DNA of 64,000 bases from Antribacter soli (GCF_021568775.1 NZ_JAKGSG010000025.1:156751-220750), one strand, 5' to 3'; counted from the first letter of the stretch, positions 43,264 to 53,105 are shown. Notes: generated from the letters alone by a model not told the origin. Translations and numbers: made by a program.

Positions 43264-44184
43264 ATGAGATACGTGGTCGCGGCGAAGGCGCCGCGCAAGG
43301 TCAGGCTGGGCAGGAGCGACTATGCGCTGCGGGGCATCTCGTACGTCACGGTCACAGCGTTCGCCGCCTTCTGTGCACTCCCCTTCGTCCTCATCCTCTC
43401 GGCGTCCTTCTCCAGCGAGTCCGCGATCATGAGGGACGGCTTCGGCCTGCTGCCCAAGGAGTTCACGTTCGCCGCCTACGAGTACATCTTCCGCGCTCCG
43501 AGACAGATCATCGGCTCGTACGTCGTCACGATCGTGATGACGGTGGCGGGAACGGCCATCGGGCTGTTCATCATCGCCATGACGGGATACGCCCTGCAGC
43601 GGAAGGACTTCCCCTTCAGGAACAGCATCTCGTTCTTCATCTACTTCACCACGCTCTTCTCGGCGGGGCTCGCGCCCACCTACATCTGGGTCGCGCGCTA
43701 CCTCGAGCTGAGGGGTAGCTATCTGGCGGTGTTCCTCCAGCTGCTGATGACCCCGTGGCTCATCATCCTCATGAAGAACTTCGTGCGGTCCGTCCCCTAC
43801 GAGATCATCGAGTCCGGAAAGGTGGACGGGGCGGGCGACTTCCGGATCTTCCTCCAGCTCGTGCTGCCCATGATGAAGCCCGCGCTGGCGACCTGCGGAC
43901 TGTTCCTGGCCCTGGGGTACTGGAACGAGTGGTATCTGTCCTCGCTGTACCTCGGCAGCACGGTCGAGTTCAAGCCGCTCCAGTACCACCTGTACAACAT
44001 CATCAACACGGCGAATGCCCTGAGGAATTCTGTGGCCGGCTCGAACGTGAGCATCACAGAGCTTCCGAGCAACACGCTGAAGATGGCGAGCGCCGTGGTG
44101 GCGACAGGGCCGATCGTGCTGCTCTACCCCTTCGTCCAGAGGTACTTCGTCAGCGGCATCACGGTCGGTGCGGTCAAGGGCTGA
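43264..44184 (+). CDS. Carbohydrate ABC transporter permease (YtcP/LplC type)
   Basis: 306 aa, six membrane helices. The EAA motif is EIIESGKVDGAGDFRIFLQLVLPMMKP, followed by GYWNEWY typical of sugar permeases. It pairs with the preceding permease, 15 nt away. The usual ATPase gene is absent, as for most carbohydrate systems of this type, which share a MsiK-like ATPase encoded elsewhere. Confidence 0.92.
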   Translation: MRYVVAAKAPRKVRLGRSDYALRGISYVTVTAFAAFCALPFVLILSASFSSESAIMRDGFGLLPKEFTFAAYEYIFRAPRQIIGSYVVTIVMTVAGTAIGLFIIAMTGYALQRKDFPFRNSISFFIYFTTLFSAGLAPTYIWVARYLELRGSYLAVFLQLLMTPWLIILMKNFVRSVPYEIIESGKVDGAGDFRIFLQLVLPMMKPALATCGLFLALGYWNEWYLSSLYLGSTVEFKPLQYHLYNIINTANALRNSVAGSNVSITELPSNTLKMASAVVATGPIVLLYPFVQRYFVSGITVGAVKG

Positions 44185-44235
44185 CCGCTGACGACGACAA
44201 AGACCTGCACAACCCAACGAATCAAGGGAGTCTCA

Positions 44236-45798
44236 ATGATGAGGAAGTCTCTCGCCAGGGCCGGGGCTGCGGCCATCGTCCTGGCTCTGAGCACGACGGC
44301 CCTCGCGGCCTGTACGCCAGGCGAAGGCGCCGAGTCGGGGGAACCGACGAATATCACGATGCTCGTGCTGGGCGACAAGCCCACCAACGGTCGCCTGGAG
44401 GCGATGCTCGAGAAGCTGAACGTCAAGCTGGAGGCGGAGGCGAACGCCAACCTCGACCTGTTCTACGTCGAGTGGGCCGACTGGCAGACGCAATACAACA
44501 CCCAGCTCCTCTCCGGTGATGACGACATCGACCTGATCACCACCGCGACGGACTGGCTCTTCGCGTGGGAGAACGCCGAGAAGGGCGCCTTCCTCCCGCT
44601 GTCCGAGGAGATGCTGCAGGAGTACGCGCCGAAGACCTGGGAGCAGGTCGACGCGGAGGGGCACTGGGATCTGACCAAGCTCGACGACGGGCAGATCTAC
44701 TTCATCCCCGAGGACAACTTCACCCAGTACACGAACCACGGGTTCTTCTACCGCGGCGACTGGGCCACCGCGGCGGGCATCCCGGACGGCACGATCACGA
44801 AGTTCGAGGAGTTCACGACCTACTTCTCGTGGGTCAAGCAGAACCAGCCGGAGGCCTACCCCTGGGATGTCTCGGGAGCCAAGGACGCCGCGCTGATCGG
44901 GTACCTCCAGGGGCACACCGACGGCCAGACGATCCAGCAGATCAGCGCCGGCAACTACTACCCGTTCCAGACCACGGAGTCGGACCCCTACACGGTGACG
45001 TCCTGGTACATGGAGGGCGACGAGCTCCTGGAGGCTGCCGAGCTGGCGAAGGAGTGGAACGAGATCGGCGTCTGGCGCGAGGACGCGCTGAACTACGACG
45101 GCGACACGCGTGAGGAGTTCTACGCGGGTCTGTCCGGCGCGGACCAGCACCACACGCAGACGTTCATCGGCTCGATCGTCGACAACATGACGAAGAAGCA
45201 GCCGGGGTCGGACCCGAAGTTCTTCTACTTCGGCCAGGAGAACGGGAACTTCTTCAACGACATCCTCACGCACGGTGCCATGGCCGTGAACGCCACCTCG
45301 AAGAGCCCCGAGAAGGCGCTCGAGGTCTACGACATCATCCGGAACGACGAGGAGGCCTACCGGCTGCTCAACTGGGGCATCGAGGGCACCGACTACGTCA
45401 TCACGGAAGACGGCAAGCTCGGCTTCCCCGAAGGCTACGACTCTTCGACGGACGCCCTGGGGTCGAACTTCTGGGCCGGACGCATGGACGACTTCGAGCT
45501 CGACAGGGTGACGGACGCGCCGAACAAGCAGGAGATCTACGACGAGCTCGCCGCAGCGGCGAAGGACTACGAGTACTCGACGCTCGTCGTGAACAAGGAC
45601 CTCATCGATCCCACGCTGGCGGCCATGGGCGGAGTGCTCTCCGAGTACATCCCGCAGCTCCAGTACGGCAAGTTCGACGACCCGGCCGCCGCCATCGCCG
45701 AGATGCGGCAGAAGCTGGAGGACGCGGGCTACGAGGACGCCAGGACTGCCATCCAGACCGACATGGACGCCTGGGCTGACGAGCGCGGCCTGAAGTAA
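44236..45798 (+). CDS. Extracellular solute-binding lipoprotein (DUF3502 type)
   Basis: 520 aa. The signal peptide ends in the lipobox LAACTP (Cys about residue 26). Family 1-type binding fold with a C-terminal DUF3502-like part (residues about 400-515), as in LplA/YtcQ proteins that bind plant-wall oligosaccharides. Aromatic-rich segments (YFSWVKQNQPEAYPW) could stack on sugars. AGGGAG 5 nt before ATG. Codon usage is slightly less GC-rich than in neighbours. A long hairpin follows the gene. Confidence 0.9.
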   Translation: MMRKSLARAGAAAIVLALSTTALAACTPGEGAESGEPTNITMLVLGDKPTNGRLEAMLEKLNVKLEAEANANLDLFYVEWADWQTQYNTQLLSGDDDIDLITTATDWLFAWENAEKGAFLPLSEEMLQEYAPKTWEQVDAEGHWDLTKLDDGQIYFIPEDNFTQYTNHGFFYRGDWATAAGIPDGTITKFEEFTTYFSWVKQNQPEAYPWDVSGAKDAALIGYLQGHTDGQTIQQISAGNYYPFQTTESDPYTVTSWYMEGDELLEAAELAKEWNEIGVWREDALNYDGDTREEFYAGLSGADQHHTQTFIGSIVDNMTKKQPGSDPKFFYFGQENGNFFNDILTHGAMAVNATSKSPEKALEVYDIIRNDEEAYRLLNWGIEGTDYVITEDGKLGFPEGYDSSTDALGSNFWAGRMDDFELDRVTDAPNKQEIYDELAAAAKDYEYSTLVVNKDLIDPTLAAMGGVLSEYIPQLQYGKFDDPAAAIAEMRQKLEDAGYEDARTAIQTDMDAWADERGLK

Positions 45799-45817
45799 CC
45801 ACGGCTTGACCCATGGT

Positions 45818-45859
45818 GCTGTGCAGGCCCGTGCGCGAACGGCGCCGGGCCTGCACAGC
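45818..45859 (+). terminator. Intercistronic hairpin after binding-protein gene
   Basis: Perfect 14-bp arms (GCTGTGCAGGCCCG and complement) with a 14-nt loop that can itself pair GCGC/GCGC. It lies between the binding protein and yesL-like genes, where such stems commonly cause partial termination and protect the binding-protein mRNA. Confidence 0.7.
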
Positions 45860-45882
45860 CCCTCCTGAGAGACAAGGCGATC

Positions 45883-46548
45883 GTGAGAAGAATCTTCGAC
45901 GCGGACTCACCGCTCCTGCGGTTCCTGACCAAGGTCGCGGACCTGATGATCCTCAACATCGTGTTTGTCGTCACGTCCGTCCCGGTCATCACGCTGGGGG
46001 CCTCGCTGACCGCCCTCAACTACACCGCCATGAAGATCGTGACGAACGAGTGCGAGTCCGTGACGGGCGACTACTTCAGGTCGCTCCGGGCGAACTTCAG
46101 GCAGGGCACCCTCCTGGGCCTGGCCGTGGCGTTCCTGGCGCTGGTCCTTGCGGCCTGGTACATGGCCGTGGAGATCCTCGACGTGCCCGCCCTCGCCCAG
46201 CTGGTCCTGCAGGCGATCTGCTACCTGGTGGCCTTCAGGGTCGTGCTGGCCGCGCTGTACGCGTTTCCGTACCTGGCGAAGTTCGAGAACAGCGTGCGGG
46301 ACGTGCTGAACAACTCGCGCCTGATGTCCCTCCGGCACCTGTTCGCGTCGCTGACCGTCCTCCTTGTCACCGCGCTGCCCGTCGTCATCACGGTCTTCTA
46401 CCCGGCGGCGACGGTCTACGGACTGCTCTGGTTCCTGATCGGCTTCGCGGGAACAGCCTTTGTGAACGGGTTCGTGTTCACGAGCATCTTCGGCACGTAC
46501 ATCGCACCCCAGACGACCGTCTCCGTGGAAAGCGCAGGAGTGAATTGA
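45883..46548 (+). CDS. YesL (DUF624) family membrane protein
   Basis: 221 aa with four to five membrane helices; the start matches the family (LRFLTKVADLMILNIVFVVTSVPVITLGASLTAL). YesL-type proteins accompany LplABC-like sugar transporters, often for rhamnogalacturonan or beta-glycosides, but their role is unknown. GTG start with AAGG upstream. The stop overlaps the TTG start of the GH35 gene. Confidence 0.9.
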   Translation: MRRIFDADSPLLRFLTKVADLMILNIVFVVTSVPVITLGASLTALNYTAMKIVTNECESVTGDYFRSLRANFRQGTLLGLAVAFLALVLAAWYMAVEILDVPALAQLVLQAICYLVAFRVVLAALYAFPYLAKFENSVRDVLNNSRLMSLRHLFASLTVLLVTALPVVITVFYPAATVYGLLWFLIGFAGTAFVNGFVFTSIFGTYIAPQTTVSVESAGVN

Positions 46549-49124
46549 CCGAGACGATTGCGGCCGCCGTCGCCCTCGGCCCCTCGGGGCTCGTGCTCGA
46601 CGGCAGCGAGCAGGTACGCCTGTGCGCCTCGCTGTTCTACTTCCGCATCCCCCGCGAGTCGTGGGCCTCCCGCCTCGAGGCCGTGCGGGCATCGGGCTAC
46701 GACCTCGTGGACGTCTACGTCCCGTGGAACTTCCACGAGGTCGCCCCCGGGCGGTGGGACTTCGAGGGGCGGCGCGACGTCGCGGCGTTCCTCGACCTCG
46801 CGCACGCCGCGGGCCTGCGGGTGATCGCCCGCCCGGGCCCGTACATCTGCTCGGAGTGGGACGGCGGCGCCCTGCCCGCGTGGCTCACGCTCGAGGAGGG
46901 GCTCCGGCTCCGGCAGGCCGAGCCGCGCTACCTCGCCCACGTCGAGGCCTGGTTCGACCAGGTCCTCCCGCTGCTCGCCGCGCGCGAGCACGGGCGCGGC
47001 GGCGCGGTGGTCGCTGTCCAGCTCGAGAACGAGCTCGACTTCTTCGACTGCGAGGACCGCGCCGGGTACGTCGGCCGGCTGCGCGACCTCGCCCTGCGGC
47101 ACGGGGTCAGCGTCCCGCTCGTCGCGTGCGCGGGGCAGGGCGACCTGACGGGCGCCACGGGCGACGTCGACGGCGTCGCCCCCGCCTTCAACTTCTACCC
47201 GGACGACCGCTCGTCGTTCGTCGAGCCCGAGGTCCGGCGCTACGCGGACCTCGTCGCCGACCGCGGCCTGCCGCTGCTCGTCACGGAGACGAACCGGCTG
47301 CACGCGACGCTCCGGCGGCTGGTCGTCAGCGGGGCCAAGGTGGTCGCGCCCTACCTCCAGGCGTCCGGGTACGACTTCGGCTGGACGCCGTCGGTCGGCA
47401 ACTGGGGCGACCCGGGCGGCTTCATGTCGCACGACTACGACTTCGGCGGCTACCTCGACCCCGTCGGCGCCGCGCGCCCCGAGCACGCGGAGGCGCGCGT
47501 CCTGTCCGCGGTCCTGCGCACGCTCGGCCCGGCGCTCGCCCGGGCCTCGGCCGAGGCCGCGCCAGGCGCGTACACCACCGACGTCGCCACGAGCGCGTCG
47601 CCCTCGCGTCTCGTGCTCGACGGCGGCGGCGAGCTCCTCGGCGTCCCGAACCTCACCGAGGAGCCGGGCACCGTCACGCTGCCCGGGCCCGCGGACGGGT
47701 CGCCCGAGGTGACGGTCCCGCTCCCCCCGGCGTCGTGCCTCCTCGTCCTGCGCGACCTGCCCCTGGCGCCCTACGGCCTGCCCGGCACGCTCCGGCTCGC
47801 CACGGCCGACCTCGTCGGCGCCGGGCCGGACGGCCTCGCGCTGTCGGCGCGCGGCACGAGCGTGGTCGTCCTCGAGGTGCCCGAAGGCGTCGCGGCCGCC
47901 GAGCTCGCCGCGCCCGCCCCGGGCGCCCCGGTCCGGGCGACGCTCGAAGCGGGAGGTGCGGTGTGGAACGTCGTCGTGCTCCACCCCGACGACGTCGGCG
48001 ACCAGTGCGCCGCCCCGCCCGCCGAGGGCGAGCCCGTGCTGATCGAGACGGCCACCCGCCTCGACCTCGGCACCCGGACGGGCACCACGACACGGCACGA
48101 CCTGCCGCCGTCGTCCGAGGGGGTGGGCGTCTACCGCGGACGCACGCACTACGGCGTCGACGTCGGGGGCCTGACCGAACTGCTCCTCCAGGGCACCTCG
48201 GACATCGCGGACCTCACGCTGGACGACGACGTCCGGCCCACCCTCGCACGGTTCGGGGCCTCGGTCGTGGTGCCGGTCGCGGGAGCGCGCCGGCTGGAGG
48301 CCACCGTCGAGACCTGGGGCCACGCCAACTTCGACGACGTGCGGCTCCCCGCCCTGCAGATGGGATCGCTGCGCGGGCTCGGGCGGGTGTGGTCCGTCGT
48401 CGGGCGCGAGGACGTGTCCGCGCTGTGGGAGGTGACGGGGCAGGGAACCTGGTCCGGCGACCCCGCGCCCCTGCGGACGCTGGCGGGCTGGAGCAGCACG
48501 CGGGCCGGCAGGCCGGTCACGTACCGGCGCGGCCTGCCTGTCGACGGGCGATCGCACCACGCGCTGCGCCTCGACGGGGTCGAGGGCTCGGCGTCGGTCG
48601 TCGTCGACGGCATCACCCACGTCGTCACGCAGGACGAGCCCTGGCTCTCCCTCGCGCCCGGCGAGGGCGCGAACGTCGCCGTCACCGTGCCGCACCGTCC
48701 GGGGGCCGGGCTGAGCGCCGAGCTGCTGCGGCTCGAGCCGGTGCGCGGCTGGGACGTCGAGCCGCAGCCCGACGTCGCCCTCCTGGCGCTCGCCACGACC
48801 GACTCGACCGGCGAGCGGGTGAGCCTCCCGCTCGACCTCGCCCCCGGTGTCGAAGCCTGGTTCGACGCCGAGGTCCCTGCCGGCGGGCTCTCGCTCCGGT
48901 TCGAAGGGCGGCAGGTCCGCGTCAGCGCGTTCGCGAACGGCGAGCTGCTCGGCCGCGTCTGGCTCGGCGACCCCGCCCGGCCGCGCTTCACCGGCGGCGA
49001 CCCCACCCGGCTCTGGCTGCCCGCCGCGTGGAACACTGGGGCTGTCCGGTTGATCGTCCGCGCAACACGCGGGGAGGAGTCCGCGCTCCTCGGACGCGTG
49101 CGAGCCACCGTGGTCCAGGAGTGA
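46545..49124 (+). CDS. Beta-galactosidase, glycoside hydrolase family 35
   Basis: 859 aa. The (beta/alpha)8 barrel (residues about 15-330) has YVPWNFHEVAPGRWDF, RPGPYICSEWDGG, the acid/base Glu163 in VQLENELDF and the nucleophile Glu248 in LLVTETNR. The rest is beta-sandwich domains typical of GH35 (jelly rolls, about 400-855). No signal peptide, so it acts in the cytoplasm on imported galactosides. The TTG start is supported by AGGAG five nt upstream and by coupling to the yesL stop; no ATG or GTG fits. Confidence 0.92.
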   Translation: MTETIAAAVALGPSGLVLDGSEQVRLCASLFYFRIPRESWASRLEAVRASGYDLVDVYVPWNFHEVAPGRWDFEGRRDVAAFLDLAHAAGLRVIARPGPYICSEWDGGALPAWLTLEEGLRLRQAEPRYLAHVEAWFDQVLPLLAAREHGRGGAVVAVQLENELDFFDCEDRAGYVGRLRDLALRHGVSVPLVACAGQGDLTGATGDVDGVAPAFNFYPDDRSSFVEPEVRRYADLVADRGLPLLVTETNRLHATLRRLVVSGAKVVAPYLQASGYDFGWTPSVGNWGDPGGFMSHDYDFGGYLDPVGAARPEHAEARVLSAVLRTLGPALARASAEAAPGAYTTDVATSASPSRLVLDGGGELLGVPNLTEEPGTVTLPGPADGSPEVTVPLPPASCLLVLRDLPLAPYGLPGTLRLATADLVGAGPDGLALSARGTSVVVLEVPEGVAAAELAAPAPGAPVRATLEAGGAVWNVVVLHPDDVGDQCAAPPAEGEPVLIETATRLDLGTRTGTTTRHDLPPSSEGVGVYRGRTHYGVDVGGLTELLLQGTSDIADLTLDDDVRPTLARFGASVVVPVAGARRLEATVETWGHANFDDVRLPALQMGSLRGLGRVWSVVGREDVSALWEVTGQGTWSGDPAPLRTLAGWSSTRAGRPVTYRRGLPVDGRSHHALRLDGVEGSASVVVDGITHVVTQDEPWLSLAPGEGANVAVTVPHRPGAGLSAELLRLEPVRGWDVEPQPDVALLALATTDSTGERVSLPLDLAPGVEAWFDAEVPAGGLSLRFEGRQVRVSAFANGELLGRVWLGDPARPRFTGGDPTRLWLPAAWNTGAVRLIVRATRGEESALLGRVRATVVQE

Positions 49125-49126
49125 AC

Positions 49127-50359
49127 ATGGCCGTCCCCAGGAGGACTTCGCGCGACATCCGCAGCGAGTCCCGGCTGGACGCCCTCCACGCGGTCCTCGC
49201 CGCGGGAGAGACCACGCGGAACGAGATCGCGGCGGCCACCGGGCTCAGCCCGGCCACGGTCGCGACCGTCGTCGGCGAGCTGATCGCCGAGGGCATCGTC
49301 GCCGAGACGAAGCTGACCATCGGCCGGGTGGGCCGGCCGACCGCGACCCTCACGATGAACGCCGCCCGCGGGCGCGTCGTCGGCATCGACGTCGCCGAGA
49401 CCTACGTGCGCGCCGTCATGTTCGACGCCGCGCTCAACGAGGTCGCGTCCGTCGAGGAACCGCGGGACGAGCACGTCCACGACCCAGCCAGTGTCGTCGA
49501 GGGCATCGGCCGCGCGCTCGACAACGTCCTCGAGCAGGGTGGCGTCACCCGCGCCTACGTCCTCGGCGTCGGCGTCGCCCTCCCCGGGCTCGTCCAGGGC
49601 GCATCGGGTGTGTCCGTCACCGTGCCGCACTGGAACTGGCACAAGGTCGAGCTCGAACGCCTGCGAGAGCGCGTGGGCCTTCCGCTCATCATCGACAACC
49701 CCCTCAAGGTCATCGCCACCGCCGAGCTCTGGCTCGGCCGCGGCCGGTACTGCTCCAGCATGATCACCATCAACCTCGGCACCGGCGTCGGCGCCGGGAT
49801 CGTGCTCGAAGGCCGCATCCTGCGCGGCGCGACCAACTCCGCGGGCGAGTGGGGGCACTCCCTCCTCGTCCTCGACGGCCGCGAGTGCCGCTGCGGGCGT
49901 CGCGGCTGCGTCGAGGCGTACATCGGCGCACCCGGCATCCAGCAGACCCTCCGCGAGATCGAGCCCGGCCACCCCCTCGCCGACCTCACCATGCAGCGCG
50001 ACTTCATCGACGCCATGGCCGAGGCCGCCGAACGGCCCGACCCCGACCCCGCCGTCCAGAAGACCATCGAGCGCACCGCCTACTACCTCGGGTCGGCGCT
50101 CGCGGACCTCGTCGCGGTCATCAACCCCGAGATCGTCACGCTCACCGGCTGGACCACGTGGGCTCTCGGCGAGCACCTGCTGCCCGCGACGCGCGCCCGG
50201 CTGGTCGAGCAGGCGCCCGGCCGGTCCGCCGACGACCTGCGCCTCGAGGTCTCGACCGTCCGCGGCAACTCCGTCGCGACGGGCGTCGCGACGATCGCGC
50301 TGGAGCGGTTCCTGACCGACGTCGGCCTCCTGACGACGCGGATCCCGCTCGCGCTCTGA
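49127..50359 (+). CDS. ROK family transcriptional regulator
   Basis: 410 aa. The N-terminal winged helix (residues about 10-70; NEIAAATGLSPATVATVVGEL) is fused to a ROK domain with the zinc motif CRCGRRGCVEAYIG and glycines in INLGTGVGAGIVLEGRI. The first ATP phosphate-binding loop (DxGxTK in kinases) reads DVAETYV, so sugar kinase activity is unlikely; it should act as a sugar-responsive repressor. It is the last gene of the operon, 2 nt after GH35, with AGGAG upstream. Confidence 0.9.
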   Translation: MAVPRRTSRDIRSESRLDALHAVLAAGETTRNEIAAATGLSPATVATVVGELIAEGIVAETKLTIGRVGRPTATLTMNAARGRVVGIDVAETYVRAVMFDAALNEVASVEEPRDEHVHDPASVVEGIGRALDNVLEQGGVTRAYVLGVGVALPGLVQGASGVSVTVPHWNWHKVELERLRERVGLPLIIDNPLKVIATAELWLGRGRYCSSMITINLGTGVGAGIVLEGRILRGATNSAGEWGHSLLVLDGRECRCGRRGCVEAYIGAPGIQQTLREIEPGHPLADLTMQRDFIDAMAEAAERPDPDPAVQKTIERTAYYLGSALADLVAVINPEIVTLTGWTTWALGEHLLPATRARLVEQAPGRSADDLRLEVSTVRGNSVATGVATIALERFLTDVGLLTTRIPLAL

Positions 50360-50363
50360 CGGC

Positions 50364-51176
50364 TCAGTAGCTCGCCCGCTCCCCTGCCGTTCCGTCGTCA
50401 CGGATCCACGTGTCAGCCAATGCCTCCGACCCTCGGGCGAGCATCGCGACGTCGGCCCCGACGAGCACGAACGACGCCCCCGCGTCCAGGTAGGCGCGGG
50501 CCGCCGACGGGTCGAAGGCGTTGACGCCGACGGGCTTGCCCGCGGTGCGTACGGCCTCGAACGTCTTGAGCACCGCGGCGGTGACGTCCGGGTGCGTCTG
50601 CTGTCCGAGCAGGCCCATCGAGGCCGCCAGGTCGGACGGCCCCACGAACACGCCGTCGACCCCGTCGACCTCCGCGATGGCGGCGGCGTTCTCGACGCCG
50701 GTCACGGACTCGACCTGCACGAACAGAGACACGTACCGGTCGGCGTCCTGCATGTAGCCCTCGACCCGGTTCCAGCGCGCGCCGCGGGCCAGCGCGCTCC
50801 CCACACCGCGCACGCCGCGCGGTGGGTAGCGCACGGCCCGCACGACGGCGCGGGCCTGCTCGGCCGTGTCGACCATGGGCACCAGCACGTTCTGGGCGCC
50901 CAGGTCGAGGATCTGCTTGAGCACCACGGCGTCGCCCGACGGCGCCCGCACGAGCGGGGTGACCGGGTGCGGCGCCACCGCCTGCAGCAGCGCCGTCATG
51001 GTCTCCAGGCCGATCGGTGAGTGCTCGCCGTCGATCAGCAGCCAGTCCAGGCCGGCGCCCGCGCAGATCTCCGCCACCAGCGGGCTGCCGGTACACACCC
51101 ACATGCCGATCTGCGCTCGGTCGGACCCGGCGATGCGGTCACGGAACGTGGGCGGAAGGGTCAGACGAATCGGCAC
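50364..51176 (-). CDS. hpaI: 4-hydroxy-2-oxoheptane-1,7-dioate aldolase (HpaI family)
   Basis: 270 aa, HpcH/HpaI TIM barrel. It cleaves the last C7 intermediate to pyruvate and succinate semialdehyde. Motifs: MWVCTGSPLVAEICAGAGLD, DGEHSPIG with the catalytic His, QVESVTGVENAAAI with the metal Glu, and FVGPSDLAASMG. The GTG start overlaps the hpaH end by 16 bp. Last gene of the minus-strand hpa operon; the succinate semialdehyde product would be oxidised by the dehydrogenase at 58896-60359. Confidence 0.92.
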   Translation of the reverse strand: MPIRLTLPPTFRDRIAGSDRAQIGMWVCTGSPLVAEICAGAGLDWLLIDGEHSPIGLETMTALLQAVAPHPVTPLVRAPSGDAVVLKQILDLGAQNVLVPMVDTAEQARAVVRAVRYPPRGVRGVGSALARGARWNRVEGYMQDADRYVSLFVQVESVTGVENAAAIAEVDGVDGVFVGPSDLAASMGLLGQQTHPDVTAAVLKTFEAVRTAGKPVGVNAFDPSAARAYLDAGASFVLVGADVAMLARGSEALADTWIRDDGTAGERASY

Positions 51177-51946
51177 GAGACGGTCCCCAGCTCTCGGTAG
51201 TCGGCCAGCACGGTGTCGCCGGGCTCCACCCACATGGGCCGGGTGAAGGACCCGGCCAGGATGATCTCGCCGGGTTGCAGGGCGTCACCGTGCTGGGCGA
51301 GCTTGTTCGCGAGCCAGGCGACGCCGGTGGCCGGGTGGTTGAGGACGGCCGCGGCGACGCCCGACTCCTCGATGACCTCGTTGCGGTACAGCAGCGCCGA
51401 GACCCAGCGCAGGTCGGTCTCGCCGACCTTCACCGGGTTGCCGCCGTAGACCATGCCGCCCATCGCCGCGTTGTCGCTGATCGTGTCGACGATGGTGCGC
51501 CCGGCCATCTCGATGCGGGACGACAGGATCTCGAGGGCAGGCACCACGTACTCGGTCGCGCGCAGCACGTCGAACACGGTGGCGTCCGGCCCCTTGATGC
51601 CCTCGCGCAGCACGAAGGCCAGCTCCACCTCGATCCGGACGTTCGAGAACCGCGAGTGCTCGATGACCGACCCGTTGTCGAAGACCATGTCGGCGAAGAT
51701 CGCGCCGTAGTCCGGTTCGGTGATGCCTGTCGCGGCCTGCATGACCTTCGACGTGAGCCCGATCTTGCGGCCCACCGGGCGGCGCCCGGCCTCGATGCCG
51801 CGCCGGCGCCACGTGTTCTGCACGGCGTAGGAGTCCTCGACCGTCATGCCGGGGTACCGCGCGGTCAGGAGCGGCACCGTGCTGCGCTCTGCCTCCGCGC
51901 GGGCCAGCTCGTCGGCGATCGCGGTGATCGTCGCGTCGTCAAGCAT
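51161..51946 (-). CDS. hpaH: 2-oxo-hept-3-ene-1,7-dioate hydratase (HpaH)
   Basis: 261 aa, FAH-related hydratase family (with MhpD). Hydrates the enol/oxo intermediate before aldol cleavage. Features: RRPVGRKIGLTSKVMQAATGI, the metal ligands in RIEVELAFVLREG, and VAWLANKLAQHGDALQPGEIILAGSF, close to characterised HpaH. Starts 12 nt after the hpaD stop with AGGGGAG as ribosome site. Confidence 0.92.
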   Translation of the reverse strand: MLDDATITAIADELARAEAERSTVPLLTARYPGMTVEDSYAVQNTWRRRGIEAGRRPVGRKIGLTSKVMQAATGITEPDYGAIFADMVFDNGSVIEHSRFSNVRIEVELAFVLREGIKGPDATVFDVLRATEYVVPALEILSSRIEMAGRTIVDTISDNAAMGGMVYGGNPVKVGETDLRWVSALLYRNEVIEESGVAAAVLNHPATGVAWLANKLAQHGDALQPGEIILAGSFTRPMWVEPGDTVLADYRELGTVSCRFV

Positions 51947-51957
51947 GAACGCTCCCC

Positions 51958-53103
51958 TCAGAGCTGGTGCCCCAGCTTGTACTCGCCCTGCTTCCATGAC
52001 GGCAGCGCCTCGGCGTCGTCCCCGGCACGCGTGTAGGAGAACCCGTCCGCGCCGATGGTCACGGCCATCTCCGAGGTGTCCGTGCGGGCGACGACGGGCT
52101 GTGGGTTGCCGTCCAGGTCCAGGACGAGCGAGGCCTCCGTGTACCAGGACGGCACCACCGGGTTGCCCCACCAGTCGCGGCGCTGGTTGTCGTGCACGTC
52201 CCAGGTCACCACGGGGTTGTCGGGGTCGCCCGTGTAGTAGTCCTGCGTGTAGATCTCCACACGGTGGCCGTCCGGGTCGCGCAGGTACAGGTAGAACGCG
52301 TTGGACACGCCGTGCCGGCCCGGACCGCGCTCGATGCGGTCCGACAGGCGCAGCGCGCCGAGCTTGTCGCAGATCGCGATGATGTTGTGCTTCTCGTGCG
52401 TGGCGAACGCGACGTGGTGCATGCGCGGGCCGTCGCCGCCCGTCATCGCCGTGTCGTGCACGGTCGGCTTGCGGCGCATCCACGCGGCGTACGTCGTGCC
52501 TTCGTCGTCCTGGATGTCCTCGGTGACGCGGAAGCCGAGGTCCTCCATGAACTTCACGGCGCGCGGCACGTCCGGCGTGACCTGGTTGAAGTGGTCCAGG
52601 CGCACCAGGGCGCCGGGAGTGTGCAGGTCGTACCGCCACGCGAGACGCTCGACGTGGTCGACGTCGTAGAAGAACTCGTAGGGGAAGCCCAGCGGGTCGG
52701 TCACCCGCACCGAGTCGCCGACGCCCTTGGTGAAGCCCTCCTTGCGGCGCTCCACGCGGCAGCCGAGCTCGGTGTAGAACTCGACGGCCCGGTCGAGCTC
52801 CTCGGGGCTGCGCACCCGGTAGGAGAAGGCGGCGACGGCGGCCGCGGGCCCCTTGCGCAGCACGAGGTTGTGATGGATGAACTCCTCGAGGCTCCGCAGG
52901 TAGACGGCGTCCTCGTCCTCCTCGGTGACGACGAGGCCGAGCACGTCGACGTAGAAGTTCCGGGAGGCGGCCAGGTCGGTGACCACCAGCTCCATGTACG
53001 CACACCGCAGGATGTCCGGCGGTGGCGCCAGGGGCGTGGGGATCGGGTCGCTGGCGGTGATCGGCGCGTCGCTGGTCACGACAGGCCCGGTGGTGTTTGT
53101 CAT
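51958..53103 (-). CDS. hpaD: 3,4-dihydroxyphenylacetate 2,3-dioxygenase (extradiol, type I)
   Basis: 381 aa, vicinal-oxygen-chelate fold. It opens homoprotocatechuate at the 2,3 bond. The 2-His-1-carboxylate ligands fit His171 (VRLDHFNQV), His230 (MHHVAFAT) and Glu283 (RVEIYTQDYY). Length and sequence resemble the Gram-positive Fe or Mn enzymes of the Brevibacterium/Arthrobacter type rather than E. coli HpcB. A proline-rich N-terminal extension of about 30 residues is present. Two nt after the hpaE stop. Confidence 0.93.
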   Translation of the reverse strand: MTNTTGPVVTSDAPITASDPIPTPLAPPPDILRCAYMELVVTDLAASRNFYVDVLGLVVTEEDEDAVYLRSLEEFIHHNLVLRKGPAAAVAAFSYRVRSPEELDRAVEFYTELGCRVERRKEGFTKGVGDSVRVTDPLGFPYEFFYDVDHVERLAWRYDLHTPGALVRLDHFNQVTPDVPRAVKFMEDLGFRVTEDIQDDEGTTYAAWMRRKPTVHDTAMTGGDGPRMHHVAFATHEKHNIIAICDKLGALRLSDRIERGPGRHGVSNAFYLYLRDPDGHRVEIYTQDYYTGDPDNPVVTWDVHDNQRRDWWGNPVVPSWYTEASLVLDLDGNPQPVVARTDTSEMAVTIGADGFSYTRAGDDAEALPSWKQGEYKLGHQL

Positions 53104-53105
53104 CG

